Source: an uncultured Lachnospiraceae bacterium (lineage in GTDB: Bacteria; Bacillota; Clostridia; Lachnospirales; Lachnospiraceae). Taken from it: a DNA stretch of 64,000 nucleotides. The notes under the pieces were generated by a model. The model was not told where the DNA came from, ran no database searches, and saw only the letters and a program-made list of their open reading frames with translations. Location: NCBI GenBank assembly GCA_934339135.1, contig CAKRHP010000011.1:1-64000 (forward strand). Reading direction: 5' to 3'. Shown one piece after another: positions 34,386 through 42,418 of the stretch (positions are counted from its first letter, which is position 1; each line of letters opens with the position of its first letter). Both the position numbers and the translations under genes were made by a program.

Positions 34386-35270
34386 GTGAGCATGAACGAA
34401 AAAACAGATGTGCAGGTGATCATCAATGATAAGCGGTACACGATATCCGGTTATGAGAGCAGTGATTATCTGCAGCATATTGCCAATTATATCAATGATA
34501 AGCTTCAGTCGTTTAAAAAACAGGATGCATATAACCATCTTGATATGGACATGAAAAATATTCTTCTGGCGATCAATTTATCGGATGATTATTTTAAAGC
34601 ACAGAAACTGGCAGAGGAAAATAAACAGCAGCAGGGCGAAGTGGAGCAGGAAATGTTTCGGATGAAGCATGAGATCGTATCTCGCGATGAGGAGATGAAA
34701 TCATTAAAGGAACAGCTTCAGGAAGCAAAGGATAAGGTTGCGGAGCTGGAAAAGAAAACGATTCGTCTGGAAACGGAAATAGAGCAAAAAGATCAGGAGC
34801 TTGAGCAGAGAACCGGGGAACTGGACAAAAAGACAAAGGAAATTGATGAAAAAAATAAAGAGCTGCAGAGGCGGGCAGTTATGCAGGCCCAACCGCCGGT
34901 AAGACAGGTGTATAATGCACCGGCTCCGTCGGTCAGGACACAGCCTGTACCGGCAGGTACAAAACCACAGATGGTAACACCATCCCAGACGACCTCTTCT
35001 TCTACAGGAACACCGGCAGGTGCGGCACCCGGTATAAATCAGAAGACGACACCGGTGGTCAATGCAGCGGCTGCAGCAGAAAAGCCGGTGGAGGATGTCA
35101 TGTTGGGAATACAGCCGGCGAAAGAGGACAAAAAGGAAGAGAAGCAGCCGTCCATCGCAGCATTTGAATTTGAAGAAGATCCTAAAGAGGAAAATGCACA
35201 GGCAGGCCAAAACGGCGGAAAGGGACGGAAGAATTCTAATTCCAGACGTTCCCCAAATAAGAGAAAATAA
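34386..35270 (+). CDS. zapA: ZapA-like cell-division protein with long C-terminal tail
   Basis: 294 residues, whereas ZapA is about 90. The first 75 residues match ZapA: 'DVQVIINDKRYTISGYESSD', 'LQHIANYINDKL' and 'ILLAINLSDDYFK'. A coiled coil of about 100 residues follows, then a Pro/Thr/Ala-rich disordered stretch and a basic end ('RKNSNSRRSPNKRK'). ZapA promotes FtsZ bundling. GTG 34386 is 5 nt after GAGAGGAAGG; ATG 34392 is also possible. A terminator follows closely. Confidence 0.85.
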   Translation: MSMNEKTDVQVIINDKRYTISGYESSDYLQHIANYINDKLQSFKKQDAYNHLDMDMKNILLAINLSDDYFKAQKLAEENKQQQGEVEQEMFRMKHEIVSRDEEMKSLKEQLQEAKDKVAELEKKTIRLETEIEQKDQELEQRTGELDKKTKEIDEKNKELQRRAVMQAQPPVRQVYNAPAPSVRTQPVPAGTKPQMVTPSQTTSSSTGTPAGAAPGINQKTTPVVNAAAAAEKPVEDVMLGIQPAKEDKKEEKQPSIAAFEFEEDPKEENAQAGQNGGKGRKNSNSRRSPNKRK

Positions 35271-35289
35271 TCAAAAATTGACCGTATAG

Positions 35290-35319
35290 AAAGGGTGAAA
35301 CGCAGGTTTTACCCTTTTT
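35290..35319 (+). terminator. Terminator after the ZapA-like gene
   Basis: AAAGGGTGAAAC (35290-35301), GCAG loop, GTTTTACCCTTT (35306-35317) with one G-U pair, then TT. Confidence 0.82.
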
Positions 35320-35394
35320 CCAATAAGAAAAGGTTGTTTACAGAAAAGTGGAAAGTGAAAGATTACAGGGAAGATCAGAGAAGGAGTTCAATAT

Positions 35395-37863
35395 ATGAGT
35401 TCGGAAAAAATGCAGTTAAAAAAGCCGGAGATCTTATCGCCGGCAGGATCCATGGAGAGTGTGAGAGCAGCAGTAAATGCCGGATGTGATGCGATATATA
35501 TTGGTGGCAGCCGATTTGGTGCCAGAGCATATGCAGACAATCCTCAGGGGGATCAGATGACGGAGGTGATCCGGTATTGTCACAGATATGGTGTGAAAGT
35601 ATATATGACAGTCAATACTCTGCTGAAGGAACATGAACTGCGGCAGGAGCTGTATGATTATATCAGACCGTATTATCTGGAGGGAATGGATGCGGTGATT
35701 GTGCAGGATGTGGGAGTCATGAATTATCTCCATCGATGCTTTCCGGATCTGGATATTCATGCCAGTACCCAGATGACTCTCACCATGGGACAAAGTACAG
35801 AGATTCTGGAGCCCTATGGGGTAACGAGAATTGTCCCGGCGAGGGAACTGACGCTGGAGGAACTGGCAAAGATGCGCCGGAATACCGGCTTAGAGATCGA
35901 AGTGTTTGTACACGGGGCATTGTGCTACTGTTATTCCGGACAGTGTCTTTTCAGCAGTATGCTGGGAGGACGCAGTGGAAACCGGGGACGATGTGCACAG
36001 CCGTGCCGGCAGAGATATTCTCTTGAAGGAGAAAGATCAGCGTCATATCTTTTGAGTCCCCGGGAGCATTGCAGTCTGGGGCATATTGGAGAACTCATGA
36101 AGATCGGTGTGGATTCCCTGAAGCTGGAGGGACGCATGAAGCGGCCGGAATACGTTGCCCTGACCACGGAGGTATATCGCAAATACGTAGATCTTTGCGC
36201 TTCTCTCGGCACGGAGGACTTTACGAAATATCTCAAGGCGCATCAGGATATGTGGCAGGAGGATATGAGACGGCTTGCAGAGCTGTATAACCGACAGGGC
36301 TTTACTTCGGGATATATGGAGGGCAAAAGTGGCGTTCCCTATGAGAAGAAGCAGGGAAAGGGAGATATGATCGCACAGCAGCGTCCCAATCATGGCGGCG
36401 TTCTGGTGGGGAAAGTCACAGCAGTGGATAAGCATATGGTGACCTACCGACTGGAACGGGAGGTGCATGCGCAGGATGTGGTGGAGTTTCGGGATGCCGG
36501 ACTTCGTCCCTCCTATGAGTATACGTTGGGAGAGGCAAAGAGAGTGGGAGCGCTGGTAAAAGCACGTTACTTGAAGGGAAGCAGGATACACACAGGAGAT
36601 CTGGTATATCGAACAAAAGATGCGGTCCTTCTGGAGGAGATCCGGGATAAATATTTGAAAGAGGATCCAAAGCTTTCCGTTACGATGCATTATAATGCAA
36701 AAATAGATCAGCCTATGGAGCTGCAGGTATCTGTTGTACAGGACGGACAAAAGATATCCTGTCAGGTGCAGGGAAACCTGTGCCAGAAGGCAGAAAAAAA
36801 TCCTGCGGATCCGGAAGCGGTAAAACGGGTGCTGAGTCAGACTGGTGGCACTGTATTTGAGTGTCATGCCTGTGAAGTAAATCTGCAGGGGGAGCTTTTT
36901 CTTCCGGTAGGAGCATTAAAGAAGCTGCGGAGAGAGGCACTGGACAGGTTGCAGCAAAAGCTGGATCAAAGAGGCAGACGGGAAATACTTCCGGAGATCC
37001 GCACAATAAATGAAACGGATAGTAAATTAAGAAGGAAAGCGTTCACTCCGTCCGGGGAAGAAAAAAAGATGGTTTCCGTTTTATATGAGTGGCAGGCGAA
37101 AATGGCATTGGAGACACAGGATGTATCGGCAATCTACCTGCGGATGGAACATATGTCTGATCAGGTGCTCCGGGATCTGATCTGCCGGGGGGCAGAGAAA
37201 GGTAAGGAGATGTATCTGATGATGCCGGTCATCTTTCGGAGTGCTGTTTATGAAACGGAGAAGAAAAAAATTGGCGCCGGAAGGAGTCTTTATGAGATGC
37301 CGGAACTGACAGGATTTGTGATCCGTAATATGGAATCTTTTGTGTTTCTGACGAGAGAAGCCGGGATTGCACCGAGACGGATCATTACGGATGCAAACCT
37401 TTATACAGCAAATCGCGAGGCTGTATCCTGGTGGAAGGATCAGGGGGTGGCAGGAAGTACACTGCCGTTGGAACTGACAGGGAAAGAGTGTGGAGAGCTT
37501 GCTGATCAGGACAGGCTGGAGGCAGTGATTTACGGTTATATTCCAGTGATGGTTTCCGCACAGTGTATTCACCGCCTGAGCAGAGGCTGTGGGCTGGAGA
37601 CAGGGGACGAAGATTCACTCCTGCGGATCACCGATGAAAAGAAACGGGGATTTGTTGTGTTCAACGGGTGTAAATATTGTTATAATATCATATACCATGA
37701 AACACCATTGTCCCTTAGTGAGGAGAAGGAAGAATTGCGGAAACAGGGAATACACAGATTCCGTTATGATTTTACCATAGAGGATCCGGCACATATGAGA
37801 GCGATTCTGCAGGGAACGCTGCCAAAGGGACAGAAAGGACATTATTATCTTCCGGTAGATTAG
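35395..37863 (+). CDS. U32-family peptidase-like protein (RlhA/YrrO type)
   Basis: 822 residues, the long form with a DUF3656 middle. 'PEILSPAGSMESVRAAVNAG' near residue 10, 'GARAYADNP', 'DIHASTQMTLTMGQ', 'ARELTLEELAKM' and 'VFVHGALCYCYSGQCLFSSM' with 'GRCAQPCRQRY' are the U32 signature, whose Cys cluster binds iron-sulfur in RlhA. Members hydroxylate rRNA or tRNA bases (RlhA, TrhP), rather than act as peptidases. The C-terminal 'FNGCKYCYNIIYHETPLSL' holds another Cys pair. Preceded by a terminator and followed after 52 nt by the FtsW-like gene. Confidence 0.9.
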   Translation: MSSEKMQLKKPEILSPAGSMESVRAAVNAGCDAIYIGGSRFGARAYADNPQGDQMTEVIRYCHRYGVKVYMTVNTLLKEHELRQELYDYIRPYYLEGMDAVIVQDVGVMNYLHRCFPDLDIHASTQMTLTMGQSTEILEPYGVTRIVPARELTLEELAKMRRNTGLEIEVFVHGALCYCYSGQCLFSSMLGGRSGNRGRCAQPCRQRYSLEGERSASYLLSPREHCSLGHIGELMKIGVDSLKLEGRMKRPEYVALTTEVYRKYVDLCASLGTEDFTKYLKAHQDMWQEDMRRLAELYNRQGFTSGYMEGKSGVPYEKKQGKGDMIAQQRPNHGGVLVGKVTAVDKHMVTYRLEREVHAQDVVEFRDAGLRPSYEYTLGEAKRVGALVKARYLKGSRIHTGDLVYRTKDAVLLEEIRDKYLKEDPKLSVTMHYNAKIDQPMELQVSVVQDGQKISCQVQGNLCQKAEKNPADPEAVKRVLSQTGGTVFECHACEVNLQGELFLPVGALKKLRREALDRLQQKLDQRGRREILPEIRTINETDSKLRRKAFTPSGEEKKMVSVLYEWQAKMALETQDVSAIYLRMEHMSDQVLRDLICRGAEKGKEMYLMMPVIFRSAVYETEKKKIGAGRSLYEMPELTGFVIRNMESFVFLTREAGIAPRRIITDANLYTANREAVSWWKDQGVAGSTLPLELTGKECGELADQDRLEAVIYGYIPVMVSAQCIHRLSRGCGLETGDEDSLLRITDEKKRGFVVFNGCKYCYNIIYHETPLSLSEEKEELRKQGIHRFRYDFTIEDPAHMRAILQGTLPKGQKGHYYLPVD

Positions 37864-37915
37864 TATGAAGGATCCTCATAAATGAGGAAACATTGTAGTA
37901 GAAAGGTTTTTGGAT

Positions 37916-39415
37916 ATGGATAAACAAGGTGCAGCGGAAAAACTGCAGCAGCTGTTGGGCAATGTCAATGCAGTGGGTGTTGCTCATTCCGTGGTGGTGG
38001 AGCTTTCCAAATATATAATCATTTTTCTTTTTGCAGTCTATACATGGCATTGTTTTACCGTGTTTATTGGACGGGATAGGGAGCGTAAGGAGAGAGTCTA
38101 TCGTCATCAGATCAAGTTGATGTTTACGATACATTTTATCTGTTCTCTTGTACTGTTTCTTAATAGTCTGAATATACAGATCGTTTTGTTATATGTACTG
38201 CAGGTTGTGTTATTTTTGTTTGTCAGTAAGTCCTACCCTTTTGTTTACGAGGGGATGTCGAGGGTTGTGCTGAATAATATGCTCATGCTTCTGATGACCG
38301 GCCTGGTCATGATCGAGCGGCTTGATATTGCCAGTGCCGTGCGGCAGATGATCTTTGCGGCAGCAATCTGTGTGCTGGGACTCTTTATTCCGTATATCAT
38401 AGAAAAGTTTCCGTATTTTGATATTTTTGGCTGGTTTTATGCTGTTGCGGGGATATTACTGCTGGCACTTGTCTTTGTGATCGGGGAGGAGCATTATGGG
38501 GCAAAAAACTGGATCTCCATAGGAGGGTTTGCATTGCAGCCATCGGAGTTTGTAAAGATCATATATGTGTTTTTTGCTGCAGCATTTTTAACGAAGGCAA
38601 GGAATTTTAAAGATATTGTGGTGGTCACTGCAGTAGCAGCGGTTCATGTGCTGATCCTGGTTCTGGAAAAAGATCTGGGAGCTGCGCTGATCTATTTTAT
38701 CACATATCTGGTGATCCTGTATGTTTCTACAGAACGGTTGATCTATCTGGTGTCAGGTCTGTTGTGTGGGTCGGGAGCCGCTGTGGTGGCATACCACCTC
38801 TTCACGCATGTGCAGAATCGTGTGATCGCATGGAGGGATCCATGGAGTACTATTGATGCGCAGGGATATCAGGTGGCACGCTCTTTGTTTGCGCTGGGAA
38901 CCGGAGGCTGGTTTGGAATGGGGCTGGGAGAGGGAATGCCAAATACCATTCCGGTAGCCTCGAGTGATTTTATTTTTTCTGCTATAGGTGAGGAGTTTGG
39001 AGTATTTTTTGCAATCTGTGTGATACTGGTAGAGATCAGCTGTTTTGTGATGTTTGTAAATATTGCATTAAAAATGACAAGACGTTTTTATAAACTGACG
39101 GCACTGGGGCTGGCTGTGGAGTTTATTTTTCAGGTATTCCTGACGGTGGGAGGGGCTGTTAAATTTATTCCATCCACAGGAGTGACACTGCCTCTGGTAA
39201 GCTATGGCGGCAGTTCGGTGATCAGTACGGTTGTTTTATTTAGTATCATTCAGGGAATGTACGTATTAAACAGAGAGGAGGCAGGAGACGGTGAGGACAA
39301 GAGACGCAGAAGAAAGCGGCAGGAAGAAGGGGAGATCCCGGAAGAATTCCCGCAGCAAAAAAATGTCCGCCAGGGAGCGCAGAGACGGCGGAAACGTCCG
39401 GCTGGAGCAAGATAG
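37916..39415 (+). CDS. FtsW/RodA/SpoVE-family peptidoglycan polymerase
   Basis: 499 residues with about ten membrane helices, a SEDS glycosyltransferase that polymerises lipid II. Family marks are 'GAKNWISIGGFALQPSEFVK' near residue 196, 'LEKDLGAALIYF', 'GYQVARSLFALGTGGWFGMG' with the catalytic-loop region and 'LVSYGGSSVISTVVLFSIIQ'. An N-terminal addition of about 80 residues with two to three extra helices and a long basic C-terminal tail (KRRRRKRQEEGE) distinguish it. ATG 37916 is placed 9 nt after GAAAGG. Its end overlaps the PBP gene by 125 bases, implying coupled translation of a polymerase-transpeptidase pair. Confidence 0.92.
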   Translation: MDKQGAAEKLQQLLGNVNAVGVAHSVVVELSKYIIIFLFAVYTWHCFTVFIGRDRERKERVYRHQIKLMFTIHFICSLVLFLNSLNIQIVLLYVLQVVLFLFVSKSYPFVYEGMSRVVLNNMLMLLMTGLVMIERLDIASAVRQMIFAAAICVLGLFIPYIIEKFPYFDIFGWFYAVAGILLLALVFVIGEEHYGAKNWISIGGFALQPSEFVKIIYVFFAAAFLTKARNFKDIVVVTAVAAVHVLILVLEKDLGAALIYFITYLVILYVSTERLIYLVSGLLCGSGAAVVAYHLFTHVQNRVIAWRDPWSTIDAQGYQVARSLFALGTGGWFGMGLGEGMPNTIPVASSDFIFSAIGEEFGVFFAICVILVEISCFVMFVNIALKMTRRFYKLTALGLAVEFIFQVFLTVGGAVKFIPSTGVTLPLVSYGGSSVISTVVLFSIIQGMYVLNREEAGDGEDKRRRRKRQEEGEIPEEFPQQKNVRQGAQRRRKRPAGAR

Positions 39416-40820
39416 AAAACGGGGAAACCGCCAGGTGATCGCTGTGGCATATTGTGTTGTTCTTGTGTTTCTGGGCATGATCGGTTATCTGGTCCGTTTT
39501 ATGGTGCAGGACAGCAGTGAAGTCATAAACAATCCTGCCAATAAACGACAGGAGCTTCTGGCTAAGAGGGTAGTCCGGGGGGATATTGTTTCCTCGGACG
39601 GAAAGATCCTTGCAACGACAGAAACGGATCACAAGGGAAAAGAAACAAGGGTATATCCCTATAAAAACGAATTTTGTCATGTAGTAGGACGCATATGGAA
39701 CAGTAAAACGGGTATTGAACGGGAACAGAGCTTTCCGTTATTGACCTCCCATGTCAATCCGTTGAAGCAGCTTTCCAATCAGCTTCAGGGACAGAAAAAT
39801 CAGGGAGATAAAGTGATCACTACCTTAAATGCCAAACTGCAGCAGATTGCGTACGAGGCACTCGGAAATCAAAAGGGAGCTGTGGTTGCCATAGAACCGT
39901 CTACCGGAAAGATCCTGGCGATGGTATCCAAACCGGATTATGATCCCAATACCGTGCGGCAGCAATGGGATACACTGGTGGAGGATCCGGAGGGAGATTC
40001 AGCACTTTTGAATCGTGCAACGCAGGGATTGTATCCTCCGGGATCCACTTTTAAGATATTGACAGCTCTTGAATATATGCGGGAAAACCCATCTTATTCG
40101 AAATATCAATATAACTGTCAGGGAAGTGATAAATTTGGTGGTAATGTGATCCGTTGCTATAACGGAGAACGTCATGGTACGGTGAATCTGAAAAGTTCAC
40201 TGGCACATTCCTGCAATGGCTCCTTTGCCCATATCGGGGTGGGATTGAACCGTACATCATATCGTAAGCTGTGTGAAAGTTTCGGGTTTAATCAGTCTCT
40301 GGGAGGCTCTTTTGCCAGCAGCAAAAGCCGGTTTGTACTGGATAAAAAATCAGATGTTGCAGAAGCGGCGCAGACGGCCATCGGTCAGGGAAAGACAACG
40401 ATCACACCATTGCAGAATGCGCTGATCAGTGCAACGATCGCCAATGATGGCAATCTGATGATTCCGTATCTGGTGGATCGGATCGAAAGTGTGGATGGAA
40501 ATCTTGTGAAGCAGTATGAACCGGAGGCTCGGAGAAAAGTGCTTTCCAAGAAGCGTTCCAATCAGATCACAGGGATGATGCGTTCTGTGGTTTCGGACGG
40601 AACAGCCGGTTCTCTGAAAAATCTGTCTTATCCGGTGGCAGGAAAGACAGGAACAGCAGAGTTTGATGCCCAGGGAACTTCTCATGCGTGGTTTGTGGGA
40701 TTTGCTCCGGCTGCCGCCCCGAAGATCGCAGTCAGTGTGATCGTGGAGGGTGCCGGTACCGGGAGTCAGTATGCAGTTCCCATTGCTTCCAGATTGTTTG
40801 AAGAATATCTTGGAAATTGA
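39291..40820 (+). CDS. Class B penicillin-binding protein (PBP2/PbpA type)
   Basis: 509 residues: a basic cytosolic start, one membrane helix (residues 49-70, 'VIAVAYCVVLVFLGMIGYLV'), a short dimerisation part and a transpeptidase domain with the active-site triads STFK ('YPPGSTFKIL') near residue 250, SCN near residue 307 and KTG ('AGKTGTAEF') near residue 448. It crosslinks peptidoglycan and is the partner of the upstream SEDS polymerase. Start GTG 39291 follows GAGGAGGCAGGAG; ATG 39363 inside the overlap lacks a ribosome site. The 125-base overlap means the basic start is encoded in the same DNA as the basic tail of the FtsW-like protein. Confidence 0.94.
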   Translation: MRTRDAEESGRKKGRSRKNSRSKKMSARERRDGGNVRLEQDRKRGNRQVIAVAYCVVLVFLGMIGYLVRFMVQDSSEVINNPANKRQELLAKRVVRGDIVSSDGKILATTETDHKGKETRVYPYKNEFCHVVGRIWNSKTGIEREQSFPLLTSHVNPLKQLSNQLQGQKNQGDKVITTLNAKLQQIAYEALGNQKGAVVAIEPSTGKILAMVSKPDYDPNTVRQQWDTLVEDPEGDSALLNRATQGLYPPGSTFKILTALEYMRENPSYSKYQYNCQGSDKFGGNVIRCYNGERHGTVNLKSSLAHSCNGSFAHIGVGLNRTSYRKLCESFGFNQSLGGSFASSKSRFVLDKKSDVAEAAQTAIGQGKTTITPLQNALISATIANDGNLMIPYLVDRIESVDGNLVKQYEPEARRKVLSKKRSNQITGMMRSVVSDGTAGSLKNLSYPVAGKTGTAEFDAQGTSHAWFVGFAPAAAPKIAVSVIVEGAGTGSQYAVPIASRLFEEYLGN

Positions 40821-40833
40821 TTGTGAAATTGCA

Positions 40834-40862
40834 TTGCATTCAATAACAAAAAAGGGTATACT
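40834..40862 (+). promoter_or_regulatory. Nudix gene promoter
   Basis: TTGCAT (40834-40839), 17 bp, TATACT (40857-40862), immediately after the PBP stop. Confidence 0.75.
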
Positions 40863-40908
40863 TAAATTTAGTAAAACAAATGCACGTATGCCACCAGGAG
40901 GGATTGCA

Positions 40909-41361
40909 ATGATTGAGGCAACAAGTTGTGGCGGTGTGGTGATCTTTCGGGGAAAGATCTTGCTATTGTACAAGAATTATAAAAACAGGTATGAAGGATG
41001 GGTGCTTCCCAAGGGCACTGTGGAAGAAGGCGAGGAGTATAAGCAGACCGCTTTGCGGGAAGTGAAAGAGGAAACGGACGCGGATGCCAGTATTATCAAG
41101 TATGTAGGAAAGAGTCAGTATACTTTTAATACACAGGAGGATACGGTCGTAAAGGATGTACACTGGTATTTGATGATGGGTGAAAGCTATCACAGCAAAC
41201 CACAACGCGAGGAATTTTTCGTGGATTCCGGATTTTACAAATATCACGAAGCCGTTCATTTGCTCAAATTTGCAAATGAAAAACAGATTTTAGAAAAAGC
41301 GTACAGTGAGTATCTTGATCTGAAAAAAAGTAACTTGTGGGGGAATCGAAAATATTTCTAA
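40909..41361 (+). CDS. Nudix hydrolase
   Basis: 150 residues. The Nudix box is complete: 'GTVEEGEEYKQTALREVKEE' followed by TDA (G-x5-E-x7-REUxEE). The 'WVLPKGTVEEGE' and 'TFNTQEDTVVKDVHWYLMM' segments resemble diadenosine-polyphosphate or 8-oxo-dGTP type enzymes. ATG 40909 follows AGGAGGG by 5 nt; the open frame extends 53 codons upstream into the PBP gene but has no start signal. Substrate cannot be deduced. Confidence 0.9.
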   Translation: MIEATSCGGVVIFRGKILLLYKNYKNRYEGWVLPKGTVEEGEEYKQTALREVKEETDADASIIKYVGKSQYTFNTQEDTVVKDVHWYLMMGESYHSKPQREEFFVDSGFYKYHEAVHLLKFANEKQILEKAYSEYLDLKKSNLWGNRKYF

Positions 41362-41387
41362 TAAGTTCGTTTATGTGAATGCCTTTA

Positions 41388-41416
41388 TTGACATTTGAAA
41401 AGAAAAAAGATATAAT
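41388..41416 (+). promoter_or_regulatory. Strong promoter of the CheY-like gene
   Basis: Perfect consensus TTGACA (41388-41393), 17 bp, TATAAT (41411-41416), 57 bases before ATG 41474. Confidence 0.9.
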
Positions 41417-41473
41417 TATAAAAGGTTGATCATATTAGAGATATCCAGAGAAATTAGATAAGGGAGAAAAAGT

Positions 41474-41836
41474 ATGGGCAATAATATTTTAATCGTAGAT
41501 GACGCTGCATTCATGAGAATGATGGTAAAAGATATTTTAACAAAAGGTGGTTACAATGTGGTTGGCGAGGCGGAGAACGGTGCGGTTGCTGTTCAGAAGT
41601 ACGCAGAGTTAAAGCCGGATCTTGTAACACTTGACATCACTATGCCGGAGATGGATGGTATTCAGGCCTTAAAGAAGATCAAAGAGGTGGATGCCGGAGC
41701 AAATGTGATCATGTGTTCTGCAATGGGTCAGCAGGCTATGGTTATCGAGGCGATTCAGAACGGAGCGAAAGATTTCATTGTAAAACCATTCCAGGCGGAT
41801 CGTGTATTAGAAGCGGTGAAAAAAGTTATTGGATAG
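41474..41836 (+). CDS. cheY: Stand-alone CheY-type response regulator
   Basis: 120 residues, a receiver domain only. 'ILIVDDAAFMRMMVKDIL' has the acidic pair, 'DLVTLDITMPEMDGIQAL' the phospho-acceptor Asp near residue 55, 'IMCSAMGQQAMV' the Ser/Thr switch and 'DFIVKPFQ' the Lys. The 'SAMGQQAMVIEAIQNGAKDF' version is that of chemotaxis CheY, where the phosphorylated protein binds the flagellar switch. No che or fli genes are near, and a solitary gene with a perfect promoter is unusual, so it may serve a distant chemotaxis cluster or another kinase. Confidence 0.93.
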   Translation: MGNNILIVDDAAFMRMMVKDILTKGGYNVVGEAENGAVAVQKYAELKPDLVTLDITMPEMDGIQALKKIKEVDAGANVIMCSAMGQQAMVIEAIQNGAKDFIVKPFQADRVLEAVKKVIG

Positions 41837-41850
41837 TACATAGTATATTT

Positions 41851-41886
41851 AAAGGGGATGTTGATCCGAGAGACATCTCCTTTTTT
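41851..41886 (+). terminator. cheY terminator
   Basis: AAAGGGGATGT (41851-41861) pairs with ACATCTCCTTT (41873-41883), one G-U pair, followed by TTT. Confidence 0.82.
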
Positions 41887-41898
41887 GTCTAAAATACA

Positions 41899-41927
41899 TT
41901 GACAAAACAGACAAAAAATGATAATAT
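41899..41927 (+). promoter_or_regulatory. tRNA-Leu promoter
   Basis: TTGACA (41899-41904), 17 bp, TAATAT (41922-41927), 23 bases before the tRNA. Confidence 0.75.
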
Positions 41928-41949
41928 TTCATTTGTTGCGACATGCAGC

Positions 41950-42031
41950 GCCGGTGTGGCGGAATTGGCAGACGCACATGACTCAAAATCATGCGGGTAA
42001 CACCGTGCCGGTTCGAGTCCGGCCACCGGCA
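41950..42031 (+). tRNA. tRNA-Leu (CAA)
   Basis: A class II tRNA of 82 nt. The acceptor stem GCCGGTG pairs with CACCGGC; D stem GCG/CGC; anticodon stem CATGA/TCATG with loop CTCAAAA giving anticodon CAA, which reads UUG; a variable arm CGG-GTAACA-CCG; T arm GCCGG-TTCGAGT-CCGGC. The discriminator is A and no CCA is encoded. The adjoining terminator at 42035 confirms a single-gene transcript. Confidence 0.97.
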
Positions 42032-42034
42032 TTT

Positions 42035-42065
42035 AAAGAGAAGCCATATTGGTTTCTCTTTTTTT
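42035..42065 (+). terminator. tRNA-Leu terminator
   Basis: AAAGAGAAGCCA (42035-42046) pairs with TGGTTTCTCTTT (42050-42061) across TAT, followed by TTTT. Confidence 0.9.
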
Positions 42066-42097
42066 CTTATTCTTTTTCGGCGAAGGGAGTGTGGACG

Positions 42098-42406
42098 ATG
42101 GAGTGCAAGGAGATACAGAAATTATTTATTCCATTTATTGATGATAAACTCAGCGTATCAGATCTTTCTGCATTTTTGGATCATATGGACACATGCAAAG
42201 AATGCCGGGAGGAATATGATATATACTATACAGTAATTATGGGAATGCGTTATTTGGATGAGAGACAGAACATTTCAGAGTTTAAACTGGATTCCGGGCA
42301 GAAACTTCGTTCGGCGGCAGATTATTTACTGAAATACCGCATTCTTTTATTAGAAAAATATATACTTTTGGCAGTGCTGTGTATTGGAGTGATATTGCTG
42401 CTATAG
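42098..42406 (+). CDS. Small zinc-finger membrane protein, anti-sigma-factor-like
   Basis: 102 residues. 'HMDTCKECREEYDIYY' near residue 31 is the H-x3-C-x2-C motif of putative zinc-finger (zf-HC2) anti-sigma proteins, preceded by a conserved Cys at residue 3 ('MECKEIQKLFIPF'). The last 20 residues are a hydrophobic helix, so the finger faces the cytosol. No sigma factor is adjacent; polA begins 12 nt downstream and may be cotranscribed. GAAGGGAG precedes ATG 42098; a longer frame through the tRNA is spurious. Confidence 0.8.
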   Translation: MECKEIQKLFIPFIDDKLSVSDLSAFLDHMDTCKECREEYDIYYTVIMGMRYLDERQNISEFKLDSGQKLRSAADYLLKYRILLLEKYILLAVLCIGVILLL

Positions 42407-42418
42407 GAGGTCTGACAG

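Noticed and set aside
37874-37887. CCTCAT-AA-ATGAGG hairpin before the FtsW-like gene
   Set aside because: Only 6 bp with a 2-nt loop and no T tract; not counted as a terminator.
41918-42097. 60-codon extension upstream of the zinc-finger protein
   Set aside because: Would translate the tRNA-Leu gene; ATG 42098 has its own ribosome site.
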